DNA of 64,000 bases. Origin: Micavibrio sp. GTDB taxonomy: Bacteria; Pseudomonadota; Alphaproteobacteria; Micavibrionales; Micavibrionaceae. Made by a program: the position numbers and the translations under genes. The stretch is taken from assembly GCA_030824965.1 (NCBI GenBank), contig JAPJQV010000009.1, positions 1 through 64,000 of the forward strand, written 5' to 3'. The notes beneath the pieces were generated by a model. That model was given only the letters and a program-made list of their open reading frames with translations, had not been told where the DNA came from and did no database searches. Every line of letters starts with the position of its first letter. Position 1 is the first letter of the stretch. Below are positions 16,901 through 25,562 of this stretch, piece by piece.

Positions 16901-19083
16901 TTATTCCGAATATCGGAAGCGGTATTTCTATCTTAAACAGCAACGGCGCATTTGTAACGGATAACACGATCAGCAATACTGGCTGGCAGGGCATTCGTTT
17001 GTCTTCGGCCAGTAATGCGCTTGTCCAGGGCAATAGTGTCTCGACATCGGGTGCAGACGGAATTTACTCCCAGTGGGGCGGCAATGTAACTATTGATGAC
17101 AATATTGTTTCAGGCGCGGCACGCAGCGGTATCCTCGTGTTGAACACCGGCGCAAACAATCAGATCACAAATAATACGGTCGATAATACGGGTGAAGACG
17201 CAATTCGAGTTCAGGTATCAAACGGTGCAACGGTCACAGGCAATATTATCGGTACTGGCGCAGGTTCCATCGGTCGCGACGGCATTCGGTTGGCCGGAAC
17301 CAGCAACGCTTTGGTTGATAACAATACGGTAGCCAAAGCCAATCGTTACGGCATTTACGCATCTCAGGGCGGATCTTTGGTAACGAACAACACGATTAGC
17401 AATAACGCTGTAGATGCGACTGGCTCGAACGGCATCTATTTCAACGGCAGCAATAATAGCTCTATCAGTGGCAACGTTGTCGGTTTTGCGAGCAGTGTCA
17501 CTAAAATAAAAGGCGACGGCATCCTTGTCGAGAACTCCGCCAACGCGACGGTTAACGGCAACACAGTTACAAACGTGGCGAGCCTTGCCTCTAATATCGG
17601 CAGCGGTATTTCTATCTTAAACAGCAACGGCGCATCTGTCACGGATAACACGATCAGCAATACTGGCTGGCAGGGCATTCGTTTGTCTTCGGCCAGCAAT
17701 GCACTTGTCCAGGGCAATAGTGTCTCGACATCGGGTGCAGACGGTATTTACTCCCAGTGGGGCGGTAATGTAACTATTGATGACAACACCGTCTCAGGCG
17801 CAGGCCGCAGTGGCATTATGATCCTCAATACCGGAGCAAACAATCAGATCACAAATAATACGGTCGATAATACGAGTGAAGACGCAATTCGAGTTCAGGT
17901 ATCGAACGGTGCGACGGTCACAGGCAATATTATAGGTGCTGGCGCAGGTTCGATCGGTCGCGACGGTATTCGGTTGGCTGGAACCAGCAACGCTTTGGTT
18001 GATAACAATACGGTAGCCAAAGCCAACCGGAATGGTATCTATGTGACGCAAGGCGGATCTTTAGTTACCAATAATATAATCACCAATAATACAATCAATG
18101 CGATTGGCGGAGATGGCATCTATTTGAACGGCAGCACCAATACTTTGGTTCAAGCTAATTTCATCGGCTTAGGTCCGGATCTGACAGCGGGAACGCCTGA
18201 CGATACTTCAATAGGAAATGACGGTATCCGTGTGGCGAATTCGCTTCTGGCTGATATCATTGGCAACTTTATTTCCAGTGCAACTCGATCAGGAATTTTT
18301 GTTGAGAATATGGGCGCTGGTCAGGTTAACATATCCGGTAATGAAGTCACCAATTCGAACACTGGAATGAATTTCGAAAGCGGCTTGATTAATTTGACAG
18401 GCGCGTCGAACACGGTAACAGGCGGTGCTATCGGATATCATTTTGAACCGACTGGGCTAAATAGCGTTAATCTTTTTGGTAATACAATCGGCACAACTGT
18501 TTTCTCAGGCCAGTCACAATACTTCGTCGAACTCGCCAATGGAGCGCTTTACAATCCCGGCACGCCAACGGTAATTGATGGAACGAATGCAAGCTATAAT
18601 GGTTACACTCCAGCGGTAGATGGCTTAATCATGTCTTCGCCTCAATACAGCCTGATCGATAACGGTATTTGGGACTGGAATAATGATCCTACCTTGGGCC
18701 TTTTCTTCTTTGGTTTATTGCCTGCTATTGATATAGACGAAAGTGACCTGTTCCGAGAAATTGCCGGAATTCCAGGCGTTGCGGGTAGGTTCAGCATTAC
18801 TATCCGTGGCTTACCGCGTATCGCTGGACTGACGCCTGCAACAGCAGCTGATGCCGGGGCAGGATTTTCACTGAATGATATTACACCTGCAGCAGGCGGC
18901 GATGATGAACCGCAAATAGTATCAACTCAAAATCCTGAGCAGATAGAGCCGGCAGCGGGCGAGGCAGGCAATGTAATCGAAGCCACAAACTGGAATTCTG
19001 CAATCGATGCAGCAAGTCAGGGGCAGGTCGTTAATTATAGTTTCTCAGGTGATGGCAGTGACATTATGACCTCCGGATTATAA
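13993..19083 (+). CDS. Filamentous-haemagglutinin-type adhesin with beta-helix repeats
   Basis: A 1696-aa secreted protein. A long N-terminal signal region ends at PGQAFA (about residue 72); an internal ATG at 14104 with AAAGG upstream is an alternative start. The two-partner-secretion haemagglutination domain follows (about 73-300; DRTVINWDSFNIG, VNRVYSKGVDPTQILG, NGVIFGKDA). After about residue 620 come NosD/PbH1-type parallel beta-helix turns (NNTVSGAG and similar), with three copies of a 228-aa block. A C-terminal acidic region without beta helix closes it. No TpsB transporter is nearby. Its place at the head of the polysaccharide locus suggests a matrix or adhesion protein. Confidence 0.88.
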   Translation: MKLRTGGKLYSGFTVRSGSNFIHFLSRFNALSKGFKTMSLRSTQTIKSLGRKVSLMAMLTAGALMTPGQAFAIDAGELPSGGTVVGGDASFDYSQPNKLDVHQNTDRTVINWDSFNIGKDATTQFYQPNSNSLAVNRVYSKGVDPTQILGKLIANGKVMVLDRNGVIFGKDAVIDVGGIIASTGDINVNQVMSGANKIDITNISEAAVINDGKITVADQGLAALVAKTAVNNGVIKAKVGRVALSSGTKATVDLYGDNLIEIAADSNLEAALVSNSGKIEAEGGTVQLTASAAKNAVDSVVNMDGVVDVSSVEVKGGKIILGGGNVNVSGKLNANGKTGGGKVDIKGKNVKVTESAEIAANAVETGKGGTVDLIAEDAMSFKGLITARGGSISGNGGDVEVSGYESLFYDGHADLTAASGQLGNLLLDPRFMVIYGGNVPLSTTYTISSARLANQLRSANVTVQADEFIDVGTKDGVYLENVGSLLENIATNIALNALPDGDVDVSTWSQTTFSFPSCILGCTTTGTTAGNLTLTSDTVNFNRNLTMGSGSLTVNAGTINLNSRIQNKNASLLGDSHLIGTSSVGTINIGANGKINQGISFADDATALTTINVAAGTYAESVNVNKANVLLKGNGVLNGTKLAPNSPGVQINADNVTVDGFTILNASGASDGYGIIVDGYDNATISNNFVIGSQLNGIKVKNSNSSSVSNNTVNGAGHDGILVENSANATINGNTVTNVASLASNIGSGISILNSNGASVTDNTISNTGWQGIRLSSANNVLVQGNNVSTSGADGIYSQWGGNVTIDDNTVSGTGRSGVMILNTGVNNLITNNIINGTSEDAIRVQVSNGAIVTGNIIGTGAGSIGRDGIRLAGTSNALVDNNTVAKANRYGIYASQGGSLVTNNTISNNRVNNTGGNGLYLNGSNASFLADNFVGISGLAGNIKGDGVLVENSANATVDGNAIANVASLIPNIGSGISILNSNGAFVTDNTISNTGWQGIRLSSASNALVQGNSVSTSGADGIYSQWGGNVTIDDNIVSGAARSGILVLNTGANNQITNNTVDNTGEDAIRVQVSNGATVTGNIIGTGAGSIGRDGIRLAGTSNALVDNNTVAKANRYGIYASQGGSLVTNNTISNNAVDATGSNGIYFNGSNNSSISGNVVGFASSVTKIKGDGILVENSANATVNGNTVTNVASLASNIGSGISILNSNGASVTDNTISNTGWQGIRLSSASNALVQGNSVSTSGADGIYSQWGGNVTIDDNTVSGAGRSGIMILNTGANNQITNNTVDNTSEDAIRVQVSNGATVTGNIIGAGAGSIGRDGIRLAGTSNALVDNNTVAKANRNGIYVTQGGSLVTNNIITNNTINAIGGDGIYLNGSTNTLVQANFIGLGPDLTAGTPDDTSIGNDGIRVANSLLADIIGNFISSATRSGIFVENMGAGQVNISGNEVTNSNTGMNFESGLINLTGASNTVTGGAIGYHFEPTGLNSVNLFGNTIGTTVFSGQSQYFVELANGALYNPGTPTVIDGTNASYNGYTPAVDGLIMSSPQYSLIDNGIWDWNNDPTLGLFFFGLLPAIDIDESDLFREIAGIPGVAGRFSITIRGLPRIAGLTPATAADAGAGFSLNDITPAAGGDDEPQIVSTQNPEQIEPAAGEAGNVIEATNWNSAIDAASQGQVVNYSFSGDGSDIMTSGL
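16135..18060 (+). repeat. Three tandem 684-bp repeats inside the adhesin gene
   Basis: Equivalent points (for example the GAGAAYTCCGCC block) lie at 16162, 16846 and 17530, exactly 684 nt (228 codons) apart. The third copy diverges after about 18020. Stretches such as the DGIRLAGTSNALVDNNTVAK coding segment are nearly identical in all copies, while short linkers differ. The in-frame period means copy number can change without breaking the gene. Confidence 0.93.
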
Positions 19084-19094
19084 GAAAAATAAAT

Positions 19095-19123
19095 AAAAAA
19101 CCCGCCAAATGGCGGGTTTTTTT
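19095..19123. terminator. Bidirectional intrinsic terminator
   Basis: Stem AACCCGCC/GGCGGGTT with AAAT loop, flanked by A-run and T-run on both sides. It ends the adhesin gene and, on the other strand, the convergent sugar-transferase gene whose stop is 5 nt away. Confidence 0.9.
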
Positions 19124-19127
19124 ATTT

Positions 19128-20600
19128 CTAATCTTTAACAATAACTGCCGGTATGGTTTTTAAGAGGATGACGATATCTCCCCAAAACGACCAGTTTCTG
19201 ACGTACCAGCTGTCCCAATAAATGCGGCGCTGGAAACTCATTGAACTGCGTCCGCTGACTTGCCAAAGCCCGGTAATGCCAGGCTTCACCTGCATGTATT
19301 CGCGTACAGTATCGCCGTAATTTTCGACTTCACGCGGCAGGATAGGGCGAGGCCCAACAAGACTCATGTTACCGATAAATACATTCCACAATTGTGGGAT
19401 TTCATCGAGACTCGATTTGCGTAAAAGATGGGCGGTTTTGGTTTTGACACGGGGATCGCGAGGCAGTTTGAAATATTTATCCCAATGTTCCCTAGCTTGC
19501 GGATTTTGATCCAGATATTCGTACAAAAGATGATCGCAATCCGGCTCCATAGTGCGGAATTTCCAGCATTTGAAAAGCTTACCGTTTTGCCCAAGTCTTT
19601 CGCCGCCATAGAAAATACTCCCTTTATGTCCCTCTATTTTAAGGGCGATAAGGATGGCTAGAAACATTGGCGAAAATGCAATCAATCCGCACAGAGAAGA
19701 TGCGACATCGAGAGATCTCTTGGCAAAACGCGAAGCCGGATGGGTAAGCGACGTACGGGCTTGGAGCAGCATGACGTCGTATCCAAAGAAATAGCGTGGT
19801 TCCATTTCATATATACTCATGCGAGATATTGTCGGCACTACGGAATAATGCGCACCGGTATTCGCCAGGGTCTCGACGATTTTATCGCGCATAAGACCTT
19901 TAAAAGTGTCGAGCACGATAACGTAATAATTATCGGGATGCTGAGCAATATAATCTTCATAATGCTCTATATCGTTCTCGACTTTTAAATTTTCGTATTT
20001 TGGAGGCAAATCTGAAAGAAGAAAGCGGTCACTGGAGTTATCGCGCAAAAAAACAGTATGCACATCGTATCCGGTTCCGGGATCTGCATTAAATGCATAG
20101 AGGATATCCGAAGCCGTGGTTGAATCACCGATTATGACGGTTGGGATATTCCACCTGGTAGACCGAGCTCTTATTCGGAAAAAAAGCAGCCGCAGGCAGA
20201 TACAAAATGCGAAGAATAAAATCCAGTTCAGGCAAATAAGCAGACTGGATGAGCGGATACTTAAGGCGAAACTGGCCGATCCTTCGGCTAAAGCGGCGAA
20301 TAAAACCCCAAATGTAATAAGTCGAACCTGATTCCACCATGGAATCCGCAACGTATAATGGCCGTGAGATAGGAAGAGCAGGACTATAACAACGCTGATA
20401 GCAAAATATAAATAATAACGCTCAAACGGATTGATATAAATAAGGCTTGAGAAGTTCTGGCCAAGCTGAAATTGTGGAAAATAATCAACTAAAGACATAG
20501 CGCAACAAAAGCTCAATATTACGGCAAATATATCACCTGCGGCGATAATGAAGCCGCCGGATCGAGGGGCATGGTGTTTGCGCTGGGATGTTGAAAACAT
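19128..20600 (-). CDS. Undecaprenyl-phosphate sugar-1-phosphate transferase (WbaP/WcaJ-like)
   Basis: The 490-aa membrane enzyme starts repeat-unit synthesis by moving a sugar-1-phosphate onto undecaprenyl phosphate. N-terminal membrane helices (about 15-140) precede a Rossmann-like domain (about 150-270), then the catalytic bacterial sugar transferase domain: KRSLD 294-298, KFRTM 347-351, the SSLDE catalytic block 396-400 with IPQLWNV, SLVGPRP 413-419 and KPGITGLWQV 439-448. All family hallmarks are present. Which sugar it transfers cannot be read from sequence. It is divergent from the export genes that start at 20723. Confidence 0.93.
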   Translation of the reverse strand: MFSTSQRKHHAPRSGGFIIAAGDIFAVILSFCCAMSLVDYFPQFQLGQNFSSLIYINPFERYYLYFAISVVIVLLFLSHGHYTLRIPWWNQVRLITFGVLFAALAEGSASFALSIRSSSLLICLNWILFFAFCICLRLLFFRIRARSTRWNIPTVIIGDSTTASDILYAFNADPGTGYDVHTVFLRDNSSDRFLLSDLPPKYENLKVENDIEHYEDYIAQHPDNYYVIVLDTFKGLMRDKIVETLANTGAHYSVVPTISRMSIYEMEPRYFFGYDVMLLQARTSLTHPASRFAKRSLDVASSLCGLIAFSPMFLAILIALKIEGHKGSIFYGGERLGQNGKLFKCWKFRTMEPDCDHLLYEYLDQNPQAREHWDKYFKLPRDPRVKTKTAHLLRKSSLDEIPQLWNVFIGNMSLVGPRPILPREVENYGDTVREYMQVKPGITGLWQVSGRSSMSFQRRIYWDSWYVRNWSFWGDIVILLKTIPAVIVKD

Positions 20601-20722
20601 TTAAAAAAGCCAATTACATCAAAATATTATAGATAGAGGGTGTAAAAATTACTGCGTTGCAGTATATATCAGGGCATAACCCTGTAAAAGTATATAACTA
20701 CAAAAATTTATCCAGTGAGAAG

Positions 20723-21490
20723 ATGAATCATAAAAACCTGCTCCAGATTTTAGGAATGTTTCTACTTCTATTCAGCTCGGCTACTTTCGCAGGCGATAAT
20801 TTGGCGGAACGGGAAATAGCTGAATTTTTTGACGTCTCAGCAGACAGGGTCCATATTGAATGCCCGCAGAGAAGCTATAATTTTACAACCGAAGACAATC
20901 AGACGATCCTGAATTTTTGTCTTGATAAAGTTGACCAGAATAAACGCTGTGAAGTATCCATTGCCGGTTTGGACCGCTCGCCCGATATAAATGAAATTTC
21001 TTATGATTTAAAAATTGCCGACATCACGCCGCGCAATCTCTGGCAAAGTGTAATGCAAATTCATTCTTTTCCGGACGAAGGCGAGAAATGGCGTTGCCCC
21101 GTATTATCATTGGAAACAGTGGCAGGAAATTTCCGATCGTTTAACCGTTGGGATGTGTCGCCGGTTTCTAAAACGCTTGGGTATAACTGCGCGGAGGCAG
21201 GCAGTACAATTTCTTCGCGTTCTGTTATAGACAATGTACCGATACGGCCAGGTGAGTGGCAGAAAATAGAGTTTGCCTCAAGATTATCCGCACAAGACGG
21301 ATCGCTTCAATTAAAGGTAGATGAAAAAGATTCAGGTGTCCTAAGGGGCCCCAACATTTTCAATGATAAAAAGCCTCCGTTTTTGAAATTTGGAATTTAC
21401 AAGCCTGCCGGCTTTGAAAAAGGGCATTTGAAAAGCTGTGTCAAATACAAGAATGTAAAAATCTCCAGTAAAAAAATTAAAGAGAAATAA
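20723..21490 (+). CDS. Secreted polysaccharide-lyase-like protein
   Basis: The ATG at 20723 gives a clean signal peptide (HKNLLQILGMFLLLFSSATFA) and a 255-aa protein; a longer TTG frame from 20657 is less likely. The C-terminal half shows the pattern of concanavalin-like lyases of the PF14099 type: W near RPGEWQKIEF, then DGSLQLKVDEKDSG and PFLKFGIYKP (about residues 190-235). Such proteins cleave or bind uronic polysaccharides. It stands first in the export operon and abuts the next gene without a gap, so an editing or length-control role for the polymer is plausible. Family assignment is moderate. Confidence 0.6.
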   Translation: MNHKNLLQILGMFLLLFSSATFAGDNLAEREIAEFFDVSADRVHIECPQRSYNFTTEDNQTILNFCLDKVDQNKRCEVSIAGLDRSPDINEISYDLKIADITPRNLWQSVMQIHSFPDEGEKWRCPVLSLETVAGNFRSFNRWDVSPVSKTLGYNCAEAGSTISSRSVIDNVPIRPGEWQKIEFASRLSAQDGSLQLKVDEKDSGVLRGPNIFNDKKPPFLKFGIYKPAGFEKGHLKSCVKYKNVKISSKKIKEK

Positions 21491-22861
21491 TTGCCTGAAA
21501 TCTTGAGCAAAGAAAGATTTTTGAATATTCCTCTGAAAAAATTCTTTTTTCAGTCGGTGGCGTTTGTGACTATTATATCGGTTTCAAATACAGCATCCAG
21601 CCATACAAGCAATTCAGAATTGCTCAATCCTGCGCCTAAACCGTTATATATAACAAAAAACATACCAAGGGAAAAAAGAGAGCAGGAACTTTCTGTTCGT
21701 TCGCGCCGCTCTCCTTCTTACGACCCGCAAAATATTCGTATCGGCGAGATTATTTTTGCACCGTCTATTGAAACCTATACGACTTATTCCGATAATGTTT
21801 ACGGCCGCAGTGATAATGAGCGTGAAGACGTTATTTTCGGGGTCAGGCCGGAATTGAAAATTCGGTCCGATCTTCCGCTTCACCAGATTGGCTTTACGTT
21901 CTCAGCTGATGACGCCAGTTATAAAAAATTAAAGGAAGAAAATTACACGGACTATGTTGCAGATTTCGACGGCCGTTTCGATGTCTATCCAGGATTTGCA
22001 ATTCCCTTGTCGTTTTCTTACCGGCAACAGCATAGCGGCCGTGACGATCCGGAAGAACGGATATCGGCGGAACCGACCATTTACAGGTTATTGCAAGGCC
22101 GGACGGGATTGCGGCTGACAAGCAGCTATGTAGAGGTCAACGCGTTAACCGGGTTTGAACGCTATAAATACGATGATACATTATCGTTTTCTGGTGCATT
22201 GATAGATAATAGCGCACGTGATCGCGATGTTCTCTCTAACACCGTTTCAGTCGGAGTGCCGCAAACGTCTATTATCGCGCCGTTTGTTTATTTATCGCAT
22301 AAAACAACCACTTACGATCAAGGAGTCGACAGTTTCAATATCAGTCGTGATTCTGATGAAACAGAGATTGGCGTCGGTTCAATCTTCAATTTTACACCTG
22401 TGACGCGCTCGACATTCCGTATCGGTCAAACCACGCATAATTTCGACGACCCGAGAGCGGACGAGATTAAAGTGATAAGCTATTCTGCCGATCTCAACTG
22501 GGATCCTTCTACGTTAGCGGCCTTTACGCTAACCGGCAGTCGAGGCATCGAGGAGGTTTTCGTTAATTCCGGCGCAAGAATCGAAACAGCTTTGCAACTG
22601 GGGATGACTTATGAACTGGCCCCAAATATATTGCTCAGGCCCAGCATTGGATATATTGAAAAAGAATATGAAGAGTTTTCGGAAGGCAAAACGAAGTCTA
22701 TAGTCGGGGGCATGGAATTGACCTATAAAGTCAATCCGAATATATGGGCAACGCTTGAATATACAGGTATCACGGAAGAGGCGGAAAGTAACCCCGGCGG
22801 TATCGGCGTTGAAGGATACGATAAAAATACGATTACCTTATCTATGAAGTTTCAACTTTAA
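21491..22861 (+). CDS. Outer-membrane beta-barrel protein of polysaccharide locus
   Basis: A 456-aa protein with a hydrophobic export signal (FFFQSVAFVTIISVSNTASS). Alternating amphipathic strands begin with IGEIIFAPSIETYTTYSDNVYG, a typical opening for the BBP2_2 outer-membrane barrels found in exopolysaccharide clusters. It ends in Phe-Gln-Leu after a strand (ITLSMKFQL), fitting barrel assembly. No ATG is available: TTG at 21491, directly after the preceding stop, or TTG at 21524 must serve. It likely helps polymer cross the outer membrane, or anchors it, together with the Wza-like exporter downstream. Confidence 0.75.
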   Translation: MPEILSKERFLNIPLKKFFFQSVAFVTIISVSNTASSHTSNSELLNPAPKPLYITKNIPREKREQELSVRSRRSPSYDPQNIRIGEIIFAPSIETYTTYSDNVYGRSDNEREDVIFGVRPELKIRSDLPLHQIGFTFSADDASYKKLKEENYTDYVADFDGRFDVYPGFAIPLSFSYRQQHSGRDDPEERISAEPTIYRLLQGRTGLRLTSSYVEVNALTGFERYKYDDTLSFSGALIDNSARDRDVLSNTVSVGVPQTSIIAPFVYLSHKTTTYDQGVDSFNISRDSDETEIGVGSIFNFTPVTRSTFRIGQTTHNFDDPRADEIKVISYSADLNWDPSTLAAFTLTGSRGIEEVFVNSGARIETALQLGMTYELAPNILLRPSIGYIEKEYEEFSEGKTKSIVGGMELTYKVNPNIWATLEYTGITEEAESNPGGIGVEGYDKNTITLSMKFQL

Positions 22862-22876
22862 AACGGCACGGAAACG

Positions 22877-23446
22877 ATGAAGCGATTGGAAATAATGAAA
22901 TTTATCTTGGCCCTTTTGCTGGTGCCGCTTTTGCTGACGGCGTGCGCCCAGGCTAAATCGACACCCATGAAATCCGCTATGGGGGAACAGGGCTATGTTC
23001 TCGGCTCAGGGGATGCTCTGCGCATTATCGTTTATGGTCAGGATGAATTGTCAGGACAGTTTACGATCGACCCATCAGGCACGATTTCTATGCCGCTTAT
23101 AAAAGACATCAAGGCATCTGGCCTGACGGTCCGCGAGTTGGAAGAGGTTGTTACCAACCAGCTTCAACCGAAATATCTGACGGATCCGAAGGTTAGTGTC
23201 GAGGTCATCGAATATCGCAGCGTTTATATACTTGGTGAAGTCCGGACACCTGGCAAATATGCATATGTCCCGAACATGACGGTCTTACAGGCCATTGCCG
23301 TGGCTGGAGGTCATACCTATCGTGCCAATGAAAATGGCGCCGAGATTACAAGGCTGGATGGTGAAGTTTTACGAACATTCGATGCTCCGATCAATCAAAT
23401 GGTTCAACCTGGTGACACGGTCATCATTAAAAGACGCTGGTTCTAA
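22877..23446 (+). CDS. Polysaccharide export lipoprotein (Wza/GumB type)
   Basis: A 189-aa outer-membrane lipoprotein. The lipobox LLTAC (Cys23) ends the signal peptide; the ATG at 22895 (MKFILALLL) is an alternative start. The Poly_export domain (about 40-115; YVLGSGDALRIIVYGQDELSG, DPSGTISMPLI) is followed by one SLBB domain (about 120-185; VYILGEVRTPGKYAYVPNMTVLQAI). It is short with a single SLBB, so it resembles GumB more than E. coli Wza. It should work with the co-polymerase encoded 5 nt downstream as the envelope-spanning exporter. Confidence 0.92.
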   Translation: MKRLEIMKFILALLLVPLLLTACAQAKSTPMKSAMGEQGYVLGSGDALRIIVYGQDELSGQFTIDPSGTISMPLIKDIKASGLTVRELEEVVTNQLQPKYLTDPKVSVEVIEYRSVYILGEVRTPGKYAYVPNMTVLQAIAVAGGHTYRANENGAEITRLDGEVLRTFDAPINQMVQPGDTVIIKRRWF

Positions 23447-23451
23447 AAGGA

Positions 23452-25557
23452 ATGAATATGCACAAGAACAACGATCATATTGAGCCTTTGTCACTGAACG
23501 ATCTTTTAGGCACGTTTAATCGCCACCGGATTTTGATCGGCTCGCTTATTCTTGCCTTTTTATTCCTTGGTTTTGTTTTTTATAAAACATCGCCGGCTGA
23601 ATACTCCGCCAAAGCGGTCGTGCTCATCGAAAATCAGGAACGCAATGTCCAGATTAAGGCTGTTCTTACTAATGAGGACGACGGTTTTACGATGATACCG
23701 TCGGAAATTCAGGTTCTTACATCGCGCGATCTGGTAGGCAAGGTCGTCGACAGACTTGAACTGGTTGAAAAGCCATGGCTTTTATCGGCAATGCCGGAAG
23801 AACAGCCTGTATCCTCCGAGCCTGCGCCATCTAAAGAAAATCTGGCGCGTATGAGGGACGGTATGATCGACCGTATGCTCGGCGCGTTGAAAGTCAAACA
23901 AGTAGAAAAATCGCGCGCGATCGAAGTCGCCTTTCAGGCAAAAAATCCGAAGATCGCAGCGGATGTCGTGAATACGCTGACGAAGCTTTACATCGAGCAG
24001 CAACTATCCAGCAATTTTGATGCCATACGACTGACTAATGAATGGCTATCGGATCGTGTCGCCGAAACGCAAAAAAAGGTTTTCGAAGCCGATACAAAAG
24101 TTGCCAGATATCGCGAGGCCGCTGGTATCGTTGACAGCCGAGGCATAGATTTGATCGAGCAGAACATTGCCGAACTCAGCAACAAGCTGACTTCGGCGAA
24201 TGCGGATGTGGCAGCAACGCAAGCGCAGCTCGGCTCCATCAGCAATCCAAACAAGCTTGAATCCGCGCCTGAAATTCTTTCTTCACCGCTTATTCAAGGC
24301 TTGCGCCAGAAAGAGGCGGACAGCCGCAATGTATTGGCATCTCTGCAAAATCAATTAGGCGCATCGCATCCGAAAGTTCTAACTGCACGCGCAGAAGTTA
24401 ATGAAATCAGCGCCAAAATTCGCCAGGAAACAAATCGCATTGCCGAAGGTCTTCGTCGTGAAAATCAAACGGCAAAAGACAATGCGGAAAATATCGAGAA
24501 ACAGCTCGATAAGCTGAAGGAAGAATATAATAAATATAAAAATAACAATATAGAACTGGCGGCTCTCGAAAGCGAAGCTTCGACTAATCGCGCGTTTTTG
24601 GAAACTTTAAGCCTGCGCCTGAAGGAAACACAGTCTCAGGAAGACAATAAATTCCAGACGCCTTATGCGCGGATTATTTCGCCCGCGCCGATACCGGGCT
24701 TTCCATCTAGTCCGAATAAGAAACTGATAATGCTGATCTCGCTGGTTGTCGGTATAGGTGCTGGCTGCGGTATCGCGCTTGCTATCGATATTCTTCATAA
24801 CGGAATTTATAATGGTAAACAGGCACAGCATATTACCGGCAGGATGAATATCGCCACCGTGCCAAAAGCAAAGCTCGATCCAGAAAAAGGTTTGATTACC
24901 TATGCGGATTATGCGGTTCATGCGGCATCTTCTGCTTATATGCAGGGTATAAGGGCTGTTTCCATGTTCTTGCGTCTGGAACTTAATAAGCATCCTGAAA
25001 CTAAAGTTTTTAATTTTACATCCGCAGCAGTCGGCGAAGGGAAATCGGCTATAGCGGTTTCCACAGCGCGCCAACTGGCTTTGGAAGGTGTCAAGGTATT
25101 GGCCATTGATCTTGATATAATGCAACCAAGCCTGACTAATGCGTTCGGCCTGATGCAAAAACCGGGGCTGAACGATCTTTTGAACGGCACGATTTCATTG
25201 CAAGATGTTCTTTATAAAGATAAGCAAACGGGCGCGACATTGATGGGGGTCGGCAGGCTCGATAACGTGAATGTCATGAGCCAAAGCTTCACGCAATGGA
25301 AAAATCTTATTGAAGGTTTGATAGCTCAGTTCGATATTATCCTTCTCGATAGCCCGCCCGTTATGTCATCGCCGGAAACAAGATTTCTTGCGAAGCTGAG
25401 CAAGAATATTCTTTGTGTCCGTTGGAAAAAAACGCCTGTTAAATCCCTTTGTTTTGCTATTGATACGCTGGAAAGGCTGGAATGTACGGTTGCTGGGACA
25501 GTAATTACAATGTCTCAGGATAAGCGAAAATCCGTGCGGGATAGTTATAGATCGTAA
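23452..25557 (+). CDS. Polysaccharide co-polymerase with tyrosine-kinase domain (Wzc/GumC-like)
   Basis: A 701-aa inner-membrane protein. Wzz domain with TM1 near residues 27-45, a long coiled-coil periplasmic region (about 190-400), TM2 near 428-450, then a cytoplasmic BY-kinase domain. Walker A is SAAVGEGKS (524-532), Walker A' is VLAIDLDIMQPS and Walker B is IILLDSPPV. The C-terminus has no tyrosine cluster, only one Tyr (RDSYRS), so classical multi-site autophosphorylation is unlikely. It controls chain length and export with the Wza-like and Wzy-like neighbours. The next gene starts 5 nt later. Confidence 0.93.
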   Translation: MNMHKNNDHIEPLSLNDLLGTFNRHRILIGSLILAFLFLGFVFYKTSPAEYSAKAVVLIENQERNVQIKAVLTNEDDGFTMIPSEIQVLTSRDLVGKVVDRLELVEKPWLLSAMPEEQPVSSEPAPSKENLARMRDGMIDRMLGALKVKQVEKSRAIEVAFQAKNPKIAADVVNTLTKLYIEQQLSSNFDAIRLTNEWLSDRVAETQKKVFEADTKVARYREAAGIVDSRGIDLIEQNIAELSNKLTSANADVAATQAQLGSISNPNKLESAPEILSSPLIQGLRQKEADSRNVLASLQNQLGASHPKVLTARAEVNEISAKIRQETNRIAEGLRRENQTAKDNAENIEKQLDKLKEEYNKYKNNNIELAALESEASTNRAFLETLSLRLKETQSQEDNKFQTPYARIISPAPIPGFPSSPNKKLIMLISLVVGIGAGCGIALAIDILHNGIYNGKQAQHITGRMNIATVPKAKLDPEKGLITYADYAVHAASSAYMQGIRAVSMFLRLELNKHPETKVFNFTSAAVGEGKSAIAVSTARQLALEGVKVLAIDLDIMQPSLTNAFGLMQKPGLNDLLNGTISLQDVLYKDKQTGATLMGVGRLDNVNVMSQSFTQWKNLIEGLIAQFDIILLDSPPVMSSPETRFLAKLSKNILCVRWKKTPVKSLCFAIDTLERLECTVAGTVITMSQDKRKSVRDSYRS

Positions 25558-25562
25558 TTGGT

